From: Plantibacter auratus
GTDB lineage: Bacteria > Actinomycetota > Actinomycetes > Actinomycetales > Microbacteriaceae
NCBI RefSeq assembly: GCF_050587365.1
Contig: NZ_JBOBFV010000001.1
Location: 1,364,001 to 1,428,000, forward strand
Direction: 5' to 3'
Length of the DNA: 64,000 bases
Shown: positions 24,712 through 34,848 of the stretch, one piece after another
Layout: each line of letters opens with the position of its first letter
Position numbering within the stretch: the stretch's first letter is position 1
Notes under the pieces: model-generated
What the model saw: the letters and a program-made list of their open reading frames with translations, nothing else
Told to the model about the DNA's origin: nothing
Database searches by the model: none
Made by a program: the position numbers and the translations under genes

Positions 24712-24746
24712 CCGCAGCGCACGTGCACCGGGCACGTGCGCTGCGG
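24712..24746 (-). terminator. Hairpin terminator of the baeRF3 gene
   Basis: Arms CCGCAGCGCACGTGC (24712-24726) and GCACGTGCGCTGCGG (24732-24746) form a perfect 15-bp stem with a 5-base loop, 22 bases beyond the stop at 24769. No T-run follows. Confidence 0.75.
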
Positions 24747-24768
24747 GTGTCGGAGGATCGCGGCTCGG

Positions 24769-25902
24769 TCAGACCGGGAACCGGACGGTCGCCGCGAGGG
24801 CGCCCCCACCGGGGACGTCGTCGGCGCGGACGGCGAGAATCCGGGCGTCGGAGAGCAGCGCCCGGCGGAGGATCTCGTCGATCACGCCGTAGTTCGTCGC
24901 GTCGGCGTCGTCGGCGAGGGTGACGACACCGGTGGTCTCGTCGACCGTGCCCGGCAGGTTGCTGTCGATGTCGACGAACAGGGTGTCGACCGCGTTCGCC
25001 GTCGCGGCGCGTGCCACGTCGCCGAGGTCGGTCACGGCACGGCCGTTCGACGCGCGGGTGCCGAACTCCTCGCACAGCGCGCGCAGTTCGGCGGCGTACA
25101 GCTCGTCGAGGATCGGGCGGGCCGCCGCGGCGAGCTGCTCGTCCGAGCGCTCCTGCTGATTGCCCTCGATCTCGGGCTTCACCAACTGCTTCGAGGTGCA
25201 CACCGATCGGAAGATTCCGGTCATCGGCTCGGCTCCGGCGAGGATCAACGGCTCCTTCGAATTCGCGAGGATAGGGGCGAGCGCCTTGTCGATCACCTGC
25301 GCATACTCCTGCATCCGGATCTTCTGGCCCTCCGACCCCTGGATGCGTCCGAGCTGCTCCCGACCGTTCGATCCACGCCCACGGATGGAGTCCACGTGGG
25401 CGGCCGCCGCAACGTCGTCGGGGATGTCCAGTTCGATGCTCGTCGCCGGGAGGTCCCGTGCCACGGCGACGAGCCGCACGCCGCTCTGCGCCAGGGCGAG
25501 CACGTAGGCGGATTGCGGGAACGTGAGGGCGCGCATGAGCGGCTTGATGTAGAAGCGGTCGGAGACCTCGTTGCACGAGCGCAGGACGTTGGGCACGCGG
25601 AAGTACCTGGTCGTCGACGGGCTCACGAAGATCGCGAGGCTCGACGACAGGTACCGCAGGAAGTCGGGGTCTTCGAGGAGCCGATCGATCTCGTCGGTGA
25701 ACCGGCTGACGTCGGTGCGGTCCGCCCCGGCCGACGCCAACTGTTCGACGGCCTGTTTCACCTGGTTCTTCAGGTCGAGCCGGATGTGGCTCGTGTCCGC
25801 GGGGTTGGTGCTCGTCTCGAGGTAGATCGACACGCTCGACGCTTCTCGGGCGGTCGCGAGCTCGACGATGTCGGAGCGGGTCGGAATATCGGTGTGGTGC
25901 AC
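24769..25902 (-). CDS. Bacterial release-factor-like protein, baeRF3 family
   Basis: A 377-residue protein from GTG 25902, which has AAGGAGG six bases upstream. The sequence follows the baeRF3 pattern of bacterial relatives of archaeo-eukaryotic release factor aRF1/Pelota: an N-terminal domain with SVSIYLETS, a central strand set with FVSPSTTRYFRVPN and ALAQSGVRLVAVAR, and a C-terminal L7Ae/L30-like domain ending ILAVRADDVPGGGALAATVRF. Members are thought to act on stalled ribosomes or in stress, but this is prediction for the family. It lies upstream of clpC in the same direction, separated by a terminator-like hairpin. Confidence 0.75.
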   Translation of the reverse strand: MHHTDIPTRSDIVELATAREASSVSIYLETSTNPADTSHIRLDLKNQVKQAVEQLASAGADRTDVSRFTDEIDRLLEDPDFLRYLSSSLAIFVSPSTTRYFRVPNVLRSCNEVSDRFYIKPLMRALTFPQSAYVLALAQSGVRLVAVARDLPATSIELDIPDDVAAAAHVDSIRGRGSNGREQLGRIQGSEGQKIRMQEYAQVIDKALAPILANSKEPLILAGAEPMTGIFRSVCTSKQLVKPEIEGNQQERSDEQLAAAARPILDELYAAELRALCEEFGTRASNGRAVTDLGDVARAATANAVDTLFVDIDSNLPGTVDETTGVVTLADDADATNYGVIDEILRRALLSDARILAVRADDVPGGGALAATVRFPV

Positions 25903-26036
25903 TGATGCCTCCTTCGATCGCGTCAGGCGAAGGGTCGACCGGGAGCAGGCGACGCCGTCGTGGGCCTGACTTGACCCCAGTATAGGGAGCACCCACCCCT
26001 CGATCCGGGGTCGATTCTGCGGACATTCGGAGCCGG

Positions 26037-26070
26037 GTCGGGCCGCGGGACCTCGATCCCGCGGCCCGAC
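26037..26070 (-). terminator. Terminator of the surface adhesin gene
   Basis: Perfect 14-bp stem, arms GTCGGGCCGCGGGA (26037-26050) and TCCCGCGGCCCGAC (26057-26070), loop CCTCGA, 12 bases after the adhesin stop codon on the minus strand. Confidence 0.85.
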
Positions 26071-26081
26071 TCACGGCCTCG

Positions 26082-29000
26082 TCACTCGGTCGTGACCGGG
26101 CCGTCCGTCGGCTGCTCCGGTGCGACGAGGCGTCGCGTCCGCCGCAGCGCGAGGACGAGCAGACCGGCGACGACGAGCAGGCCGGCCGCGAGGAGCGCGC
26201 CGGTCGTGAGCCCGGCGCCGGTGACGGCGAGCGGACTCGCGGTGTCCCGGCCGGTCGTGGCCTCCGGCGCACCCGGCGTCGCGCCCGGTCCCTCCGGAGC
26301 CGGGCCGGTCCCGGGCTCGGTCGCGATGAGACCGCCGTTCCAACGGAGGTCCTCTCCGTCGGCTCCACTCGGCGACGGGTCCGCGATCACGATGTCCGCC
26401 ATGACCCACTCCGCCGGGTCGATCGCGGAGTTCCGGAGATCGTCGTCGCCGACCCGAGGCGACGTGGCGTCGGCCATCAGGTCGTCTGGGAGTCGCACGT
26501 CGATCCGGTAGGCACCGGAACGGAGCGCCTCGAACCGGTACTGCCCGTCGGCGTCGGTCGTGACAGTCCGGGTGACCGGCTCCCCGCGCTTGTCGGTGCC
26601 GGTCAGTTCGAGCTCGACGTCTGCGACACCAGGCCCCGGCGTCCCGTCGAGCCCGTCGTCGTCGAGCCCGTTCGCGTCGAGATCCCACCAGATGCGTTCG
26701 CCGAGCGCCGAGCTCACCAGCTGAGCCGCGACCTGAGGCGATTGTGCGCCGAGCGATTGCGTCGCGGAGTGCACGACGGCGTCGTTCACGAACCGGGCGT
26801 CGACCGCGGCACCGGTGGTCGTCAGCTCGTAGTCGACGACCACCGGCGCGAACGGCGCGAGCTCGGCGACGGTGGCCTCGATCGCGGTCGCCTCTGCGAT
26901 GGACGCCGGGCACCCGGTCATGCCGAATTCGTCCGCCGCGCACCACCGCGCTCCGTCCGGCAGGGTGCCGAAGCCGTCGTCGACGACGGGGTCGACGTTG
27001 CTCGCGACCGCATCACCGGGGGCCGCCGTGTAGCGGAGGTCCGCTCCGTCCGACGAGGCCGGACCCGCCAGGACGCCCTGCCCGGTCGATCCACGTTCGT
27101 CGCCCGGGTACGGGAGGACGTCGATCATCCGCACCTCGCGCTGCACGGCCCCGGCGCTCATGTTCCCGAAGACGACGTCGACCTCGACCGCGTCGCCGAA
27201 CTCGACGACGGACCGGGCCACGTGCTTGTCGATCTGCAGTCCGGATGGGGTGGTGACCACCATCGACTGCCAGGAGTAGTGGGAGTCGAGTCGTCCTGGC
27301 TCCGCGGGGAAGTCCGTCAGGGACCCCGGGTCGTCCGGACTCGCGACGATCGCACGATTGAGGAACTGTCCGACGGAGAACCGGTCCGAGACCGCGGTGT
27401 AGGCGATCACCGGCTCGGCTCCCTGTCGGATCCGCCCGAGGTCCCAGGTGAGGAGCGTGCTGCCGTCCGCCTGCTGGACCACGGTCGTGGCCGCCGGGGT
27501 CGCCGAACCCTCGTCGAAGAGGAATCCGGCCGGCAGGGAGTCCGTGACCGTCACGGCGTCGGCTCGATCGGCCACCCCGTCGGGGGTGATGATCTGCGGA
27601 CGCACCTCGAAGGTGATGGGTGAGCCAGCCGCGATCGGTGCCGGCGCGCCAGGCGCGACCTCCGGCGAGGTGGCCCGCTTGTTGAGCGTGACCGCCGCGT
27701 TCGCGGCGACCAGCTGATCGCCACGGGGGTACTGTGCGTTGCCCTCGGCCGCGCGGTACCGGCCGTGCCACCATCCGTCCTCGACCCAGGCGGTCGCCGA
27801 CTCCCGGTCCGGACCGTTGCCGGAGGACTTGATGCTGTAGGTCTCGGTGATCATGGTGCCCACGTCGAGGCCCTGTTCGGCCTGCAGTTGCACCCATAGG
27901 GTCACGCTCGTGCGGGGAGGGAGCTCGCCGTCGACGGGACGAAGACGGACCTTCGTGATGTCGTCGGTGTCGACGAGTGACGGGTCGGAGATCCACGTGT
28001 CGTCGGCGTCGTCGCAGGTGGTCGCATCCATCTGCGCCTGGCGGGTCTCGGTGTCGGCCGCGGCGTCGACGCTGGGCGTCGTCCCGTACTCGACGATCAC
28101 GGCTCCGGCGGTTGAGCGGAACTCCGCAGGGTCTCCACCGCCGGGACGCTCACCGACCTGCTGGGTGGCCGGGTCGAACACCGCGCAGAGCACGGCGCCG
28201 GTCAGGGGGCTCGTCGTGGTGTTGTTCCAGGCGACGGTCTGCTCGAACCGCTGGCCGCCGGCGACAGGCCCGTCGCCGGAGCCCGCCGTGCTCTGTCCGG
28301 GCACCATGCGGTTGTCGGTCCGGCGGTCCGAGTACCGGCTCGCGTGGTCTCCGCCGCCGGTGCGCTGCGCGATGGTCGCCGTGGCGCCGTTGTCCGCCAG
28401 CGGCTCCGGAGCGTTCGGCAGAGGCGTCCCGTCCGAGGCGACACCCGTCACGCGGAGATCGGCGAGGTCCAGCCGCACGGGCAGGGCGCCGTTCGCCGGG
28501 ACGTCGTCCTCGGGCACGAACACGCCGAATCGTCCAATGGCGAGGTAGCCCTGCGCCGTGATCGCGGAACCGGAAGCGGACCGCGAGGGGATGTGGTCGC
28601 CGCTCAGGTCGGCCCCACTGACCGTGACGAGGACGGAACGGCCGTCGGCTGCCGGCTCGCAGGTCCAGGTCCCGGAATCCGAGACCGCGTCGTCGCCTCC
28701 GCCCGCCGCCTTCGGGAAGACCGCGGAGTCGAAGGCCCCGGTGAGACAGCTCTGCGGCACTGGCCTCCCCTCAGGGTTGACGGTCGCGAGCCGCGCGCCG
28801 GCTGGATACCCGTTGAGATCGATGACGAAGGTGACGTCGCCCACGACGTTCCCGGATCCGCGAGCGCCGCGTCCCTCATCGGTGCCGAAATCGGTGATCG
28901 AGAGGTAGGTGTCGTGTGCGATGTACCAACCCACGGTGCCGTCCTGCTCCTGCACGCCGTCGACGACCGGCCCCCGTCGGACGCCGACGTTGACGCGCGG

Positions 29001-29597
29001 GCCGCTGCTCACCACCAGATCCGGTGCGGTCGTGCTGGCCCGGATCTCGGACCCGTCGGCGGCTTCGGCGGCGATGATCTCGATACCGTCCTGCGGCGCG
29101 CTGATGACGGTGCCGTTCGCCGGCGCGGTGGTGAGCATCGCAGTGAGCTCGATGGCGCTCACGGAGTTCGGGAGGACGTCGGAGCGGACGCAGTCGAGGA
29201 CGGCGCGGTCGGGACTGACCGTCGATCCGGCGACGCAGTACCCCGGCAACTGATCGACGGTGGGCCACTGCAACCCTTCGGGCAGCCGCTGTCGGACGAC
29301 AACCCGGTTGTCGCGGGCGGCCCCGCGCAGCTGCGCCTCGATCGTGTATGTCACGGCGTCGTGGGACCGCAGCACCGCGTCGTCGGGTGAGACGTCGAGC
29401 CCCGGACCGGGCGCCTGATCGAAGGGAACACTCCCGGTGGCGGTCCGCTGCAGCGAGGTGTTGAGGCCGAGCGCCTGGGTCGCGGCGGCAGCGGGAGTCG
29501 AGGTGGTGTCCGGTGCCGTGACCGGCAACATGGCGCCGCCGGTGACGGCGACGACGGACAGGGCGCCGAGCGCCCTGCGGAAGAGGATGGTGTTCAC
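26082..29597 (-). CDS. Cell-wall-anchored adhesin with SdrD B-like domain (LAVTG)
   Basis: A 1,171-residue secreted protein from GTG 29597. Signal peptide: VNTILFRRALGALSVVAVTG to the AAAATQA region. Several DUF11-like beta-sandwich repeats follow (for example AVTYTIEAQLRG, AVTVTDSLPAGFLFDEG). Near the end is an SdrD B-like collagen-binding-type domain: LGERIWWDLDANGLDDDG, VADVELELTG, DADGQYRFEAL. The C-terminus has LAVTG, a hydrophobic helix (LLAAGLLVVAGLLVLAL) and RRTRR, a class E sortase signal. It is probably a wall-attached surface or appendage protein. No pilin partner or sortase gene is in the window. Confidence 0.85.
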   Translation of the reverse strand: MNTILFRRALGALSVVAVTGGAMLPVTAPDTTSTPAAAATQALGLNTSLQRTATGSVPFDQAPGPGLDVSPDDAVLRSHDAVTYTIEAQLRGAARDNRVVVRQRLPEGLQWPTVDQLPGYCVAGSTVSPDRAVLDCVRSDVLPNSVSAIELTAMLTTAPANGTVISAPQDGIEIIAAEAADGSEIRASTTAPDLVVSSGPRVNVGVRRGPVVDGVQEQDGTVGWYIAHDTYLSITDFGTDEGRGARGSGNVVGDVTFVIDLNGYPAGARLATVNPEGRPVPQSCLTGAFDSAVFPKAAGGGDDAVSDSGTWTCEPAADGRSVLVTVSGADLSGDHIPSRSASGSAITAQGYLAIGRFGVFVPEDDVPANGALPVRLDLADLRVTGVASDGTPLPNAPEPLADNGATATIAQRTGGGDHASRYSDRRTDNRMVPGQSTAGSGDGPVAGGQRFEQTVAWNNTTTSPLTGAVLCAVFDPATQQVGERPGGGDPAEFRSTAGAVIVEYGTTPSVDAAADTETRQAQMDATTCDDADDTWISDPSLVDTDDITKVRLRPVDGELPPRTSVTLWVQLQAEQGLDVGTMITETYSIKSSGNGPDRESATAWVEDGWWHGRYRAAEGNAQYPRGDQLVAANAAVTLNKRATSPEVAPGAPAPIAAGSPITFEVRPQIITPDGVADRADAVTVTDSLPAGFLFDEGSATPAATTVVQQADGSTLLTWDLGRIRQGAEPVIAYTAVSDRFSVGQFLNRAIVASPDDPGSLTDFPAEPGRLDSHYSWQSMVVTTPSGLQIDKHVARSVVEFGDAVEVDVVFGNMSAGAVQREVRMIDVLPYPGDERGSTGQGVLAGPASSDGADLRYTAAPGDAVASNVDPVVDDGFGTLPDGARWCAADEFGMTGCPASIAEATAIEATVAELAPFAPVVVDYELTTTGAAVDARFVNDAVVHSATQSLGAQSPQVAAQLVSSALGERIWWDLDANGLDDDGLDGTPGPGVADVELELTGTDKRGEPVTRTVTTDADGQYRFEALRSGAYRIDVRLPDDLMADATSPRVGDDDLRNSAIDPAEWVMADIVIADPSPSGADGEDLRWNGGLIATEPGTGPAPEGPGATPGAPEATTGRDTASPLAVTGAGLTTGALLAAGLLVVAGLLVLALRRTRRLVAPEQPTDGPVTTE

Positions 29598-29731
29598 GTG
29601 GGTCCGACCTTCTGGAGGAGAGGGGGCCGTCACACGATACACAAATTGGTCGACTGATATGTGGAATACGCAAGAATCCCGACGATGTAAGACGGGTGTT
29701 GGGGCCGGGTCATGTGCGATGGACCGGCGGA

Positions 29732-29759
29732 GGAGGGCGTCCGCGGCGCGGACGGCTCC
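29732..29759 (-). terminator. Hairpin downstream of cardiolipin synthase
   Basis: GGAG-gg-CGTCCGC pairs with GCGGACG-g-CTCC at 29732-29759, 35 bases after the cardiolipin synthase stop. The stem has one asymmetric bulge and no strong T-run, so it is a moderate candidate. Bases 29630-29690 beside it are unusually AT-rich and probably contain the adhesin promoter. Confidence 0.5.
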
Positions 29760-29793
29760 TTCGGTCGGATCGCCCGGCCGCGGGCGCCAGCGT

Positions 29794-31263
29794 CTACTGC
29801 AACGCGGACGTCAATCTGGCGAGGTTGTCGAGCACCGTCGACCGGAGGGGCTGCTTCAACCATTCCGCGAGCGTCAGTTCCTTGCTGATCTCCCGGTACC
29901 CGTCCTCGACGCCGCGCATCTCCTGGACGAACTCGCGCCCGCGGACCATGAGCGAGACCTCCAGGTTGAGACCGAAGGAACGCATGTCCATGTTGCTCGA
30001 CCCGATGACGGCGACGTCGTCGTCGATCGTGAAGTGCTTCGCGTGGAGGATGTACGGCGCCGGGTACTGGAAGATCCGCACGCCGGCTCGCAGGAGCGCC
30101 TCGTAGTAGGAGCGCTGCGCGTGCCAGACCATCGCCTGGTCGCCGATCTCCGAGACGAACAGGTCGACCGGCACACCACGCTGGACCGCCGTCGTGACCG
30201 CTGCGAGCAACGACTCGTCAGGCACGAAGTACGGACTCGTGATGACGATGCGCCGCTGCGCCGCGTAGATGAGCGTGAGGAACAGCTTGAGGTTGTTGTC
30301 GCCGTCGAACCCCGGCCCGCTCGGCACGACCTGCAGTTCGAGGTCCCCAACCGGTCGGGCCTCGAGCAGGCCGACCTCGTGGGAGAGCACGTCGCCCGTC
30401 TCGCTGTACCAGTCGCTCAGGAAGATCGTGTTGATCCCCGCGACCCCGGGGCCCTCCACCCGTGTCATGAGCTCCTGCCACTGGAGACCCCGCTTGATGT
30501 TGCCCGGCTTGTTGTAACTCCGGTCGATCATGTTCTGCGAGCCCATGAACGCGACCGCGCCGTCGACGATCACCATCTTGCGGTGGTTCCGGAGGTCGGG
30601 ACGTTGGAACTTGCCCTTGAACGGTTGGAGCGGCAGCATGAGCGCCCACTGGGCACCCATCGCGGTGAGGCGTTTCAGCGTGTGCTTGTAGTCGGGGGTC
30701 CGCCAGCTCGCGAAATGGTCGAGCAGCACCCGGACCGTGACGCCGCGAGCCACCGCGCGCTCGAGCGCGTCGAAGAACGGCTTCGTCGTGCGGTCGCAAG
30801 TGAGGATGTAGAACTCGACGTGCACGAACTGCTCGGCACGGTCGACCTCGTCGGCCATGGCGTGGAGCGAGGCCTCGTAGTCGCCGATGAGACTCGCGGT
30901 GTTCCCGCCCTGCAGCGGCATCGACCCGAGGTTGCGGTTGAGCGTCACGACGGACCGGAACCAGGCCGGCGCGTTCGAGGTCAGGTTCGCCTTGACGAGG
31001 TCGCGGGTCGTCTGGCGGATGTAGACGTTGATGTCGTACTGCTTCCGCCGGCGCACCCGTGGGAGTTTCGGGTTGCCGATGAGGAGGAAGGCGATGACAC
31101 CGACGTACGGGATGAGGAAGATCGCGAGCAGCCAGGCCATCCCCGCGGTCGGGCGCCGGTTGCGCGGGACGACGATCACCGCGATGACACGGATGATGAA
31201 GTCCAGGACGAGGGCCGTGATGCCCAGCCAGTTCCAGGAGAACTCGATCGTCATGTCGCCCAT
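29794..31263 (-). CDS. cls: Cardiolipin synthase
   Basis: A 489-residue membrane enzyme. Two N-terminal membrane helices (LGITALVLDFIIRVIAVIVV and MAWLLAIFLIPYVGVIAFLL) are followed by two phospholipase D domains with HxKx4D motifs: NHRKMVIVDG (about 228-237) and HAKHFTIDDD (about 406-415). It joins two phosphatidylglycerol molecules into cardiolipin at the membrane. In many actinobacteria cardiolipin is instead made by a CDP-alcohol transferase, but PLD-type genes are common in Microbacteriaceae. An alternative ATG lies 3 codons inside (31254). Confidence 0.92.
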   Translation of the reverse strand: MGDMTIEFSWNWLGITALVLDFIIRVIAVIVVPRNRRPTAGMAWLLAIFLIPYVGVIAFLLIGNPKLPRVRRRKQYDINVYIRQTTRDLVKANLTSNAPAWFRSVVTLNRNLGSMPLQGGNTASLIGDYEASLHAMADEVDRAEQFVHVEFYILTCDRTTKPFFDALERAVARGVTVRVLLDHFASWRTPDYKHTLKRLTAMGAQWALMLPLQPFKGKFQRPDLRNHRKMVIVDGAVAFMGSQNMIDRSYNKPGNIKRGLQWQELMTRVEGPGVAGINTIFLSDWYSETGDVLSHEVGLLEARPVGDLELQVVPSGPGFDGDNNLKLFLTLIYAAQRRIVITSPYFVPDESLLAAVTTAVQRGVPVDLFVSEIGDQAMVWHAQRSYYEALLRAGVRIFQYPAPYILHAKHFTIDDDVAVIGSSNMDMRSFGLNLEVSLMVRGREFVQEMRGVEDGYREISKELTLAEWLKQPLRSTVLDNLARLTSALQ

Positions 31264-31341
31264 CCGCTCAGCTGCCGAGGCTCCAGCCTACTGACCATGC
31301 CGGACAGCTGTGGGGCGACATCGCCACGTGATACGGGCGGG

Positions 31342-31539
31342 TCAGACCTCGCGAGGGCTGGAGGGCTCGACCGGCGGGAGACCGAGCTTCGCGCGCTGCT
31401 CCGCCTCGACCTGCGCGTACGCCTTGCGCTCGTTGCGGTCGGACCGCAGGATGGCGCGCATGACGACCCAGAAGATGATGCCGACGACCACGGTGGGCAG
31501 CAGCGACCAGAGCGCGTTGAGCCAGTAGTCTTCGATCAC
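31342..31539 (-). CDS. Small single-pass membrane protein
   Basis: A 65-residue protein with one membrane helix (ALWSLLPTVVVGIIFWVVMRAIL) and a basic cytoplasmic tail SDRNERKAYAQVEAEQRAK with helix-forming residues. The pattern is common in small conserved actinobacterial proteins of unknown role. It lies 78 bases upstream of cls on the same strand. Confidence 0.7.
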   Translation of the reverse strand: MIEDYWLNALWSLLPTVVVGIIFWVVMRAILRSDRNERKAYAQVEAEQRAKLGLPPVEPSSPREV

Positions 31540-31556
31540 TCGTCAATCGTACCGCC

Positions 31557-31598
31557 CTTCGACAGGCTCAGGGACCGGAGGGTTCGCTCAGGGACCGG
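31557..31598. repeat. Dispersed CTTCGACAGGCTCAG repeat
   Basis: CTTCGACAGGCTCAG followed by GGACCGG at 31557-31578, then a partial copy GCTCAGGGACCGG at 31586-31598. Same family as at 12526. Confidence 0.75.
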
Positions 31599-31639
31599 AA
31601 CGAAGTGGTGGCGCGATCCCGAACGGGCGCGCAGCCGGC

Positions 31640-31786
31640 TCAGGAGCCTCCGGCGAGGGCGCCCCACAAGCCGCTGACGACGAGGTACAGGCCGATCCCG
31701 CCGACCACGATCCAGATGGTGATGCGCGCCGTCGTCGGCCCCTGTTTCTTCGGGTCCTGGTGGTCGCCGGGGTCCATCATGCTCAT
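31640..31786 (-). CDS. Very small membrane protein (48 residues)
   Basis: A 48-residue frame, MSMMDPGDHQDPKKQGP followed by one membrane helix ITIWIVVGGIGLYLVVSGLW and a short GS-ending tail. A polar N-terminus and single helix with GxxxG are sensible for a real small membrane protein. The start at ATG 31786 has no strong ribosome binding site. It lies 41 bases after lysS on the same strand and could be translated from the same message. Function unknown. Confidence 0.5.
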   Translation of the reverse strand: MSMMDPGDHQDPKKQGPTTARITIWIVVGGIGLYLVVSGLWGALAGGS

Positions 31787-31827
31787 CGTCGCGCCTGACT
31801 GTCGGTGGTCGTGCTGCCGGGTGGCCG

Positions 31828-33348
<1,521 letters not shown>

Positions 33349-33565
33349 GCGGTGGGATTCTCCTCGTGCGGTCACTGGAGTTTACCGGGGACCGTGCAGG
33401 CCGCGCGCACGGCCGGCTTCCTATGAGCCGGCTATCGACGGCCTGACAAGGGTCTGCGAACAACCATTCGGAGGACACCGCCGGGTACCCGGGCCGTGCT
33501 TGGCTCGAAGGACAGGAGTCCCGATCGGGGGCACCGACGCCGGAAACGAACTCGAAAGGCTCGTC

Positions 33566-34063
33566 ATGACGACGCTCTCCGACCACCAGCACACCGACCA
33601 CCGTGACGCCACCACCGTCCCACCGGTCCCGGCCTCCCCCGCCGCGCCGCGCGGACAGGCGGGGATCGACGCCGGTCTCCTCCTCCTGCGCCTGGCCCTC
33701 GGCGTGGTCTTCATCGCGCACGGGCTCCAGAAGTTCCTCGTCGACTCCATCCCGGGCGTCGCCTCCGGGTTCGCCGGGCTGGGCATCCCGGCTCCAGAGG
33801 TCGCGGCGGTCGTCGTCGCCGGTCTCGAGGTGGTCGGTGGCCTGCTGCTCATCGTCGGCCTCGGCACGCGCATCGTGGGCGCCCTGCTCGCGGTGACGAT
33901 GGCCGTGGCGATGGTGCTCGTGCACCTGCCGGCGGGGTTCTACGCCGCCGACGGTGGCTTCGAGTACGTCATGCTGCTCGCGCTCGCGTCGCTCGCGCTC
34001 ACGCTCGCCGGCCCGGGCCGACTCGCCGTGGACGCGCTGATCCGTCGCCGCCGCAGCCGCTGA
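33566..34063 (+). CDS. DoxX family membrane protein
   Basis: A 165-residue protein with a polar N-terminus (MTTLSDHQHTDH) and four membrane helices: DAGLLLLRLALGVVFIAHGL, VAAVVVAGLEVVGGLLLIVG, IVGALLAVTMAVAMVLVHL and YVMLLALASLALTLAG. LRLALGVVFIAHGLQKF is the DoxX signature. Family members are membrane subunits linked to redox protection (in mycobacteria with SodA and SseA). ATG 33566 follows CGAAAGGCTCGTC, a fair ribosome binding site. It stands alone and converges with the minus-strand folate cluster. Confidence 0.92.
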   Translation: MTTLSDHQHTDHRDATTVPPVPASPAAPRGQAGIDAGLLLLRLALGVVFIAHGLQKFLVDSIPGVASGFAGLGIPAPEVAAVVVAGLEVVGGLLLIVGLGTRIVGALLAVTMAVAMVLVHLPAGFYAADGGFEYVMLLALASLALTLAGPGRLAVDALIRRRRSR

Positions 34064-34084
34064 CACGGGTCCGCTGACTCGGAT

Positions 34085-34118
34085 CCGCCCGCCTGCCCGG
34101 ACTCGGGTGGGCGGGCGG
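34085..34118. terminator. Shared terminator between doxX and the folate/PH operon
   Basis: CCGCCCGCC (34085-34093) pairs with GGCGGGCGG (34110-34118), with an inner GCCCG/CGGGT stem. It lies between two convergent stops, so it may serve both. Confidence 0.75.
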
Positions 34119-34134
34119 CGGTCCGTCCACCCGG

Positions 34135-34848
34135 CTAGAGCAGCTCGTCGACGTCGGGCGTGGTCGCCCCGCGCAGCGCCTCGTCGACCGACGACCGCAC
34201 GAGCGACGACAGGAAGCCGCCGGCGTTCTCCACGCCGATCTCCTGGAGCAGAGCCGTCGACTGCTGCACGACCGCGCGGGAGAAGCTCGCGGCCGTCTCC
34301 ACCGCTTCGGCGTAGGCCGCACGATCGGCCTCGGCGATGATCACGGGCTCCGCGCCCATCTCGACCACGAGCGCCTGCCCGATCGGTTGGACGGGGGCCG
34401 GTGCGGTCACGGCGAACGACGTCTCGTGGAGCCGGGCGAGGTCGAGGCTCGTCCCGGTGAACACCATCGCGGGGTGCAACGCCAACGGGATGGCGCCGGC
34501 GCGCGCGGCCGGAGCGAGCACGGCTGTCCCGAACCGAGCCGAGGTGTGCGCGACGAGCTGACCCGGCTGCCACGCACCGACCGCCGCGAGCCCTTCGACC
34601 AACGACGCGAGTTGCGCATCGGGTACGGCGATGACGACGAGTTCGCTCCGCTCGACCACCTCGGTCGGATCGAGCACCGGCACATCCGGCAACAGCGCGT
34701 TCGCCCGTTCGAGGCTCTCCTCCGACACCGCGGTGATGCCGACGATCGCGTGTCCGGCTCCCCCGAGCGCCGCTCCGATGACCGGGCCGACGCGACCACT
34801 CCCGATGATCCCGACGCCGAGCCTGGCGCTCCGTCGTTCCGCGCTCAC
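34135..34848 (-). CDS. Rossmann-like and DUF2520 domain protein
   Basis: A 237-residue protein. The N-terminal Rossmann fold starts LGVGIIGSGRVGPVIGAAL (about 10-28) and continues with VVIAVPDAQL; the C-terminal helical DUF2520 domain includes HPAMVFTG and the helix FSRAVVQQSTALLQEIGVENAG. The architecture resembles ProC/6PGDH-type reductases, so it probably binds NADP, but the substrate is unknown. GTG 34848 overlaps the stop of the previous gene as GTGA, pointing to translational coupling. It is last in the operon. In other actinobacteria it precedes panC; here it does not. Confidence 0.87.
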   Translation of the reverse strand: MSAERRSARLGVGIIGSGRVGPVIGAALGGAGHAIVGITAVSEESLERANALLPDVPVLDPTEVVERSELVVIAVPDAQLASLVEGLAAVGAWQPGQLVAHTSARFGTAVLAPAARAGAIPLALHPAMVFTGTSLDLARLHETSFAVTAPAPVQPIGQALVVEMGAEPVIIAEADRAAYAEAVETAASFSRAVVQQSTALLQEIGVENAGGFLSSLVRSSVDEALRGATTPDVDELL

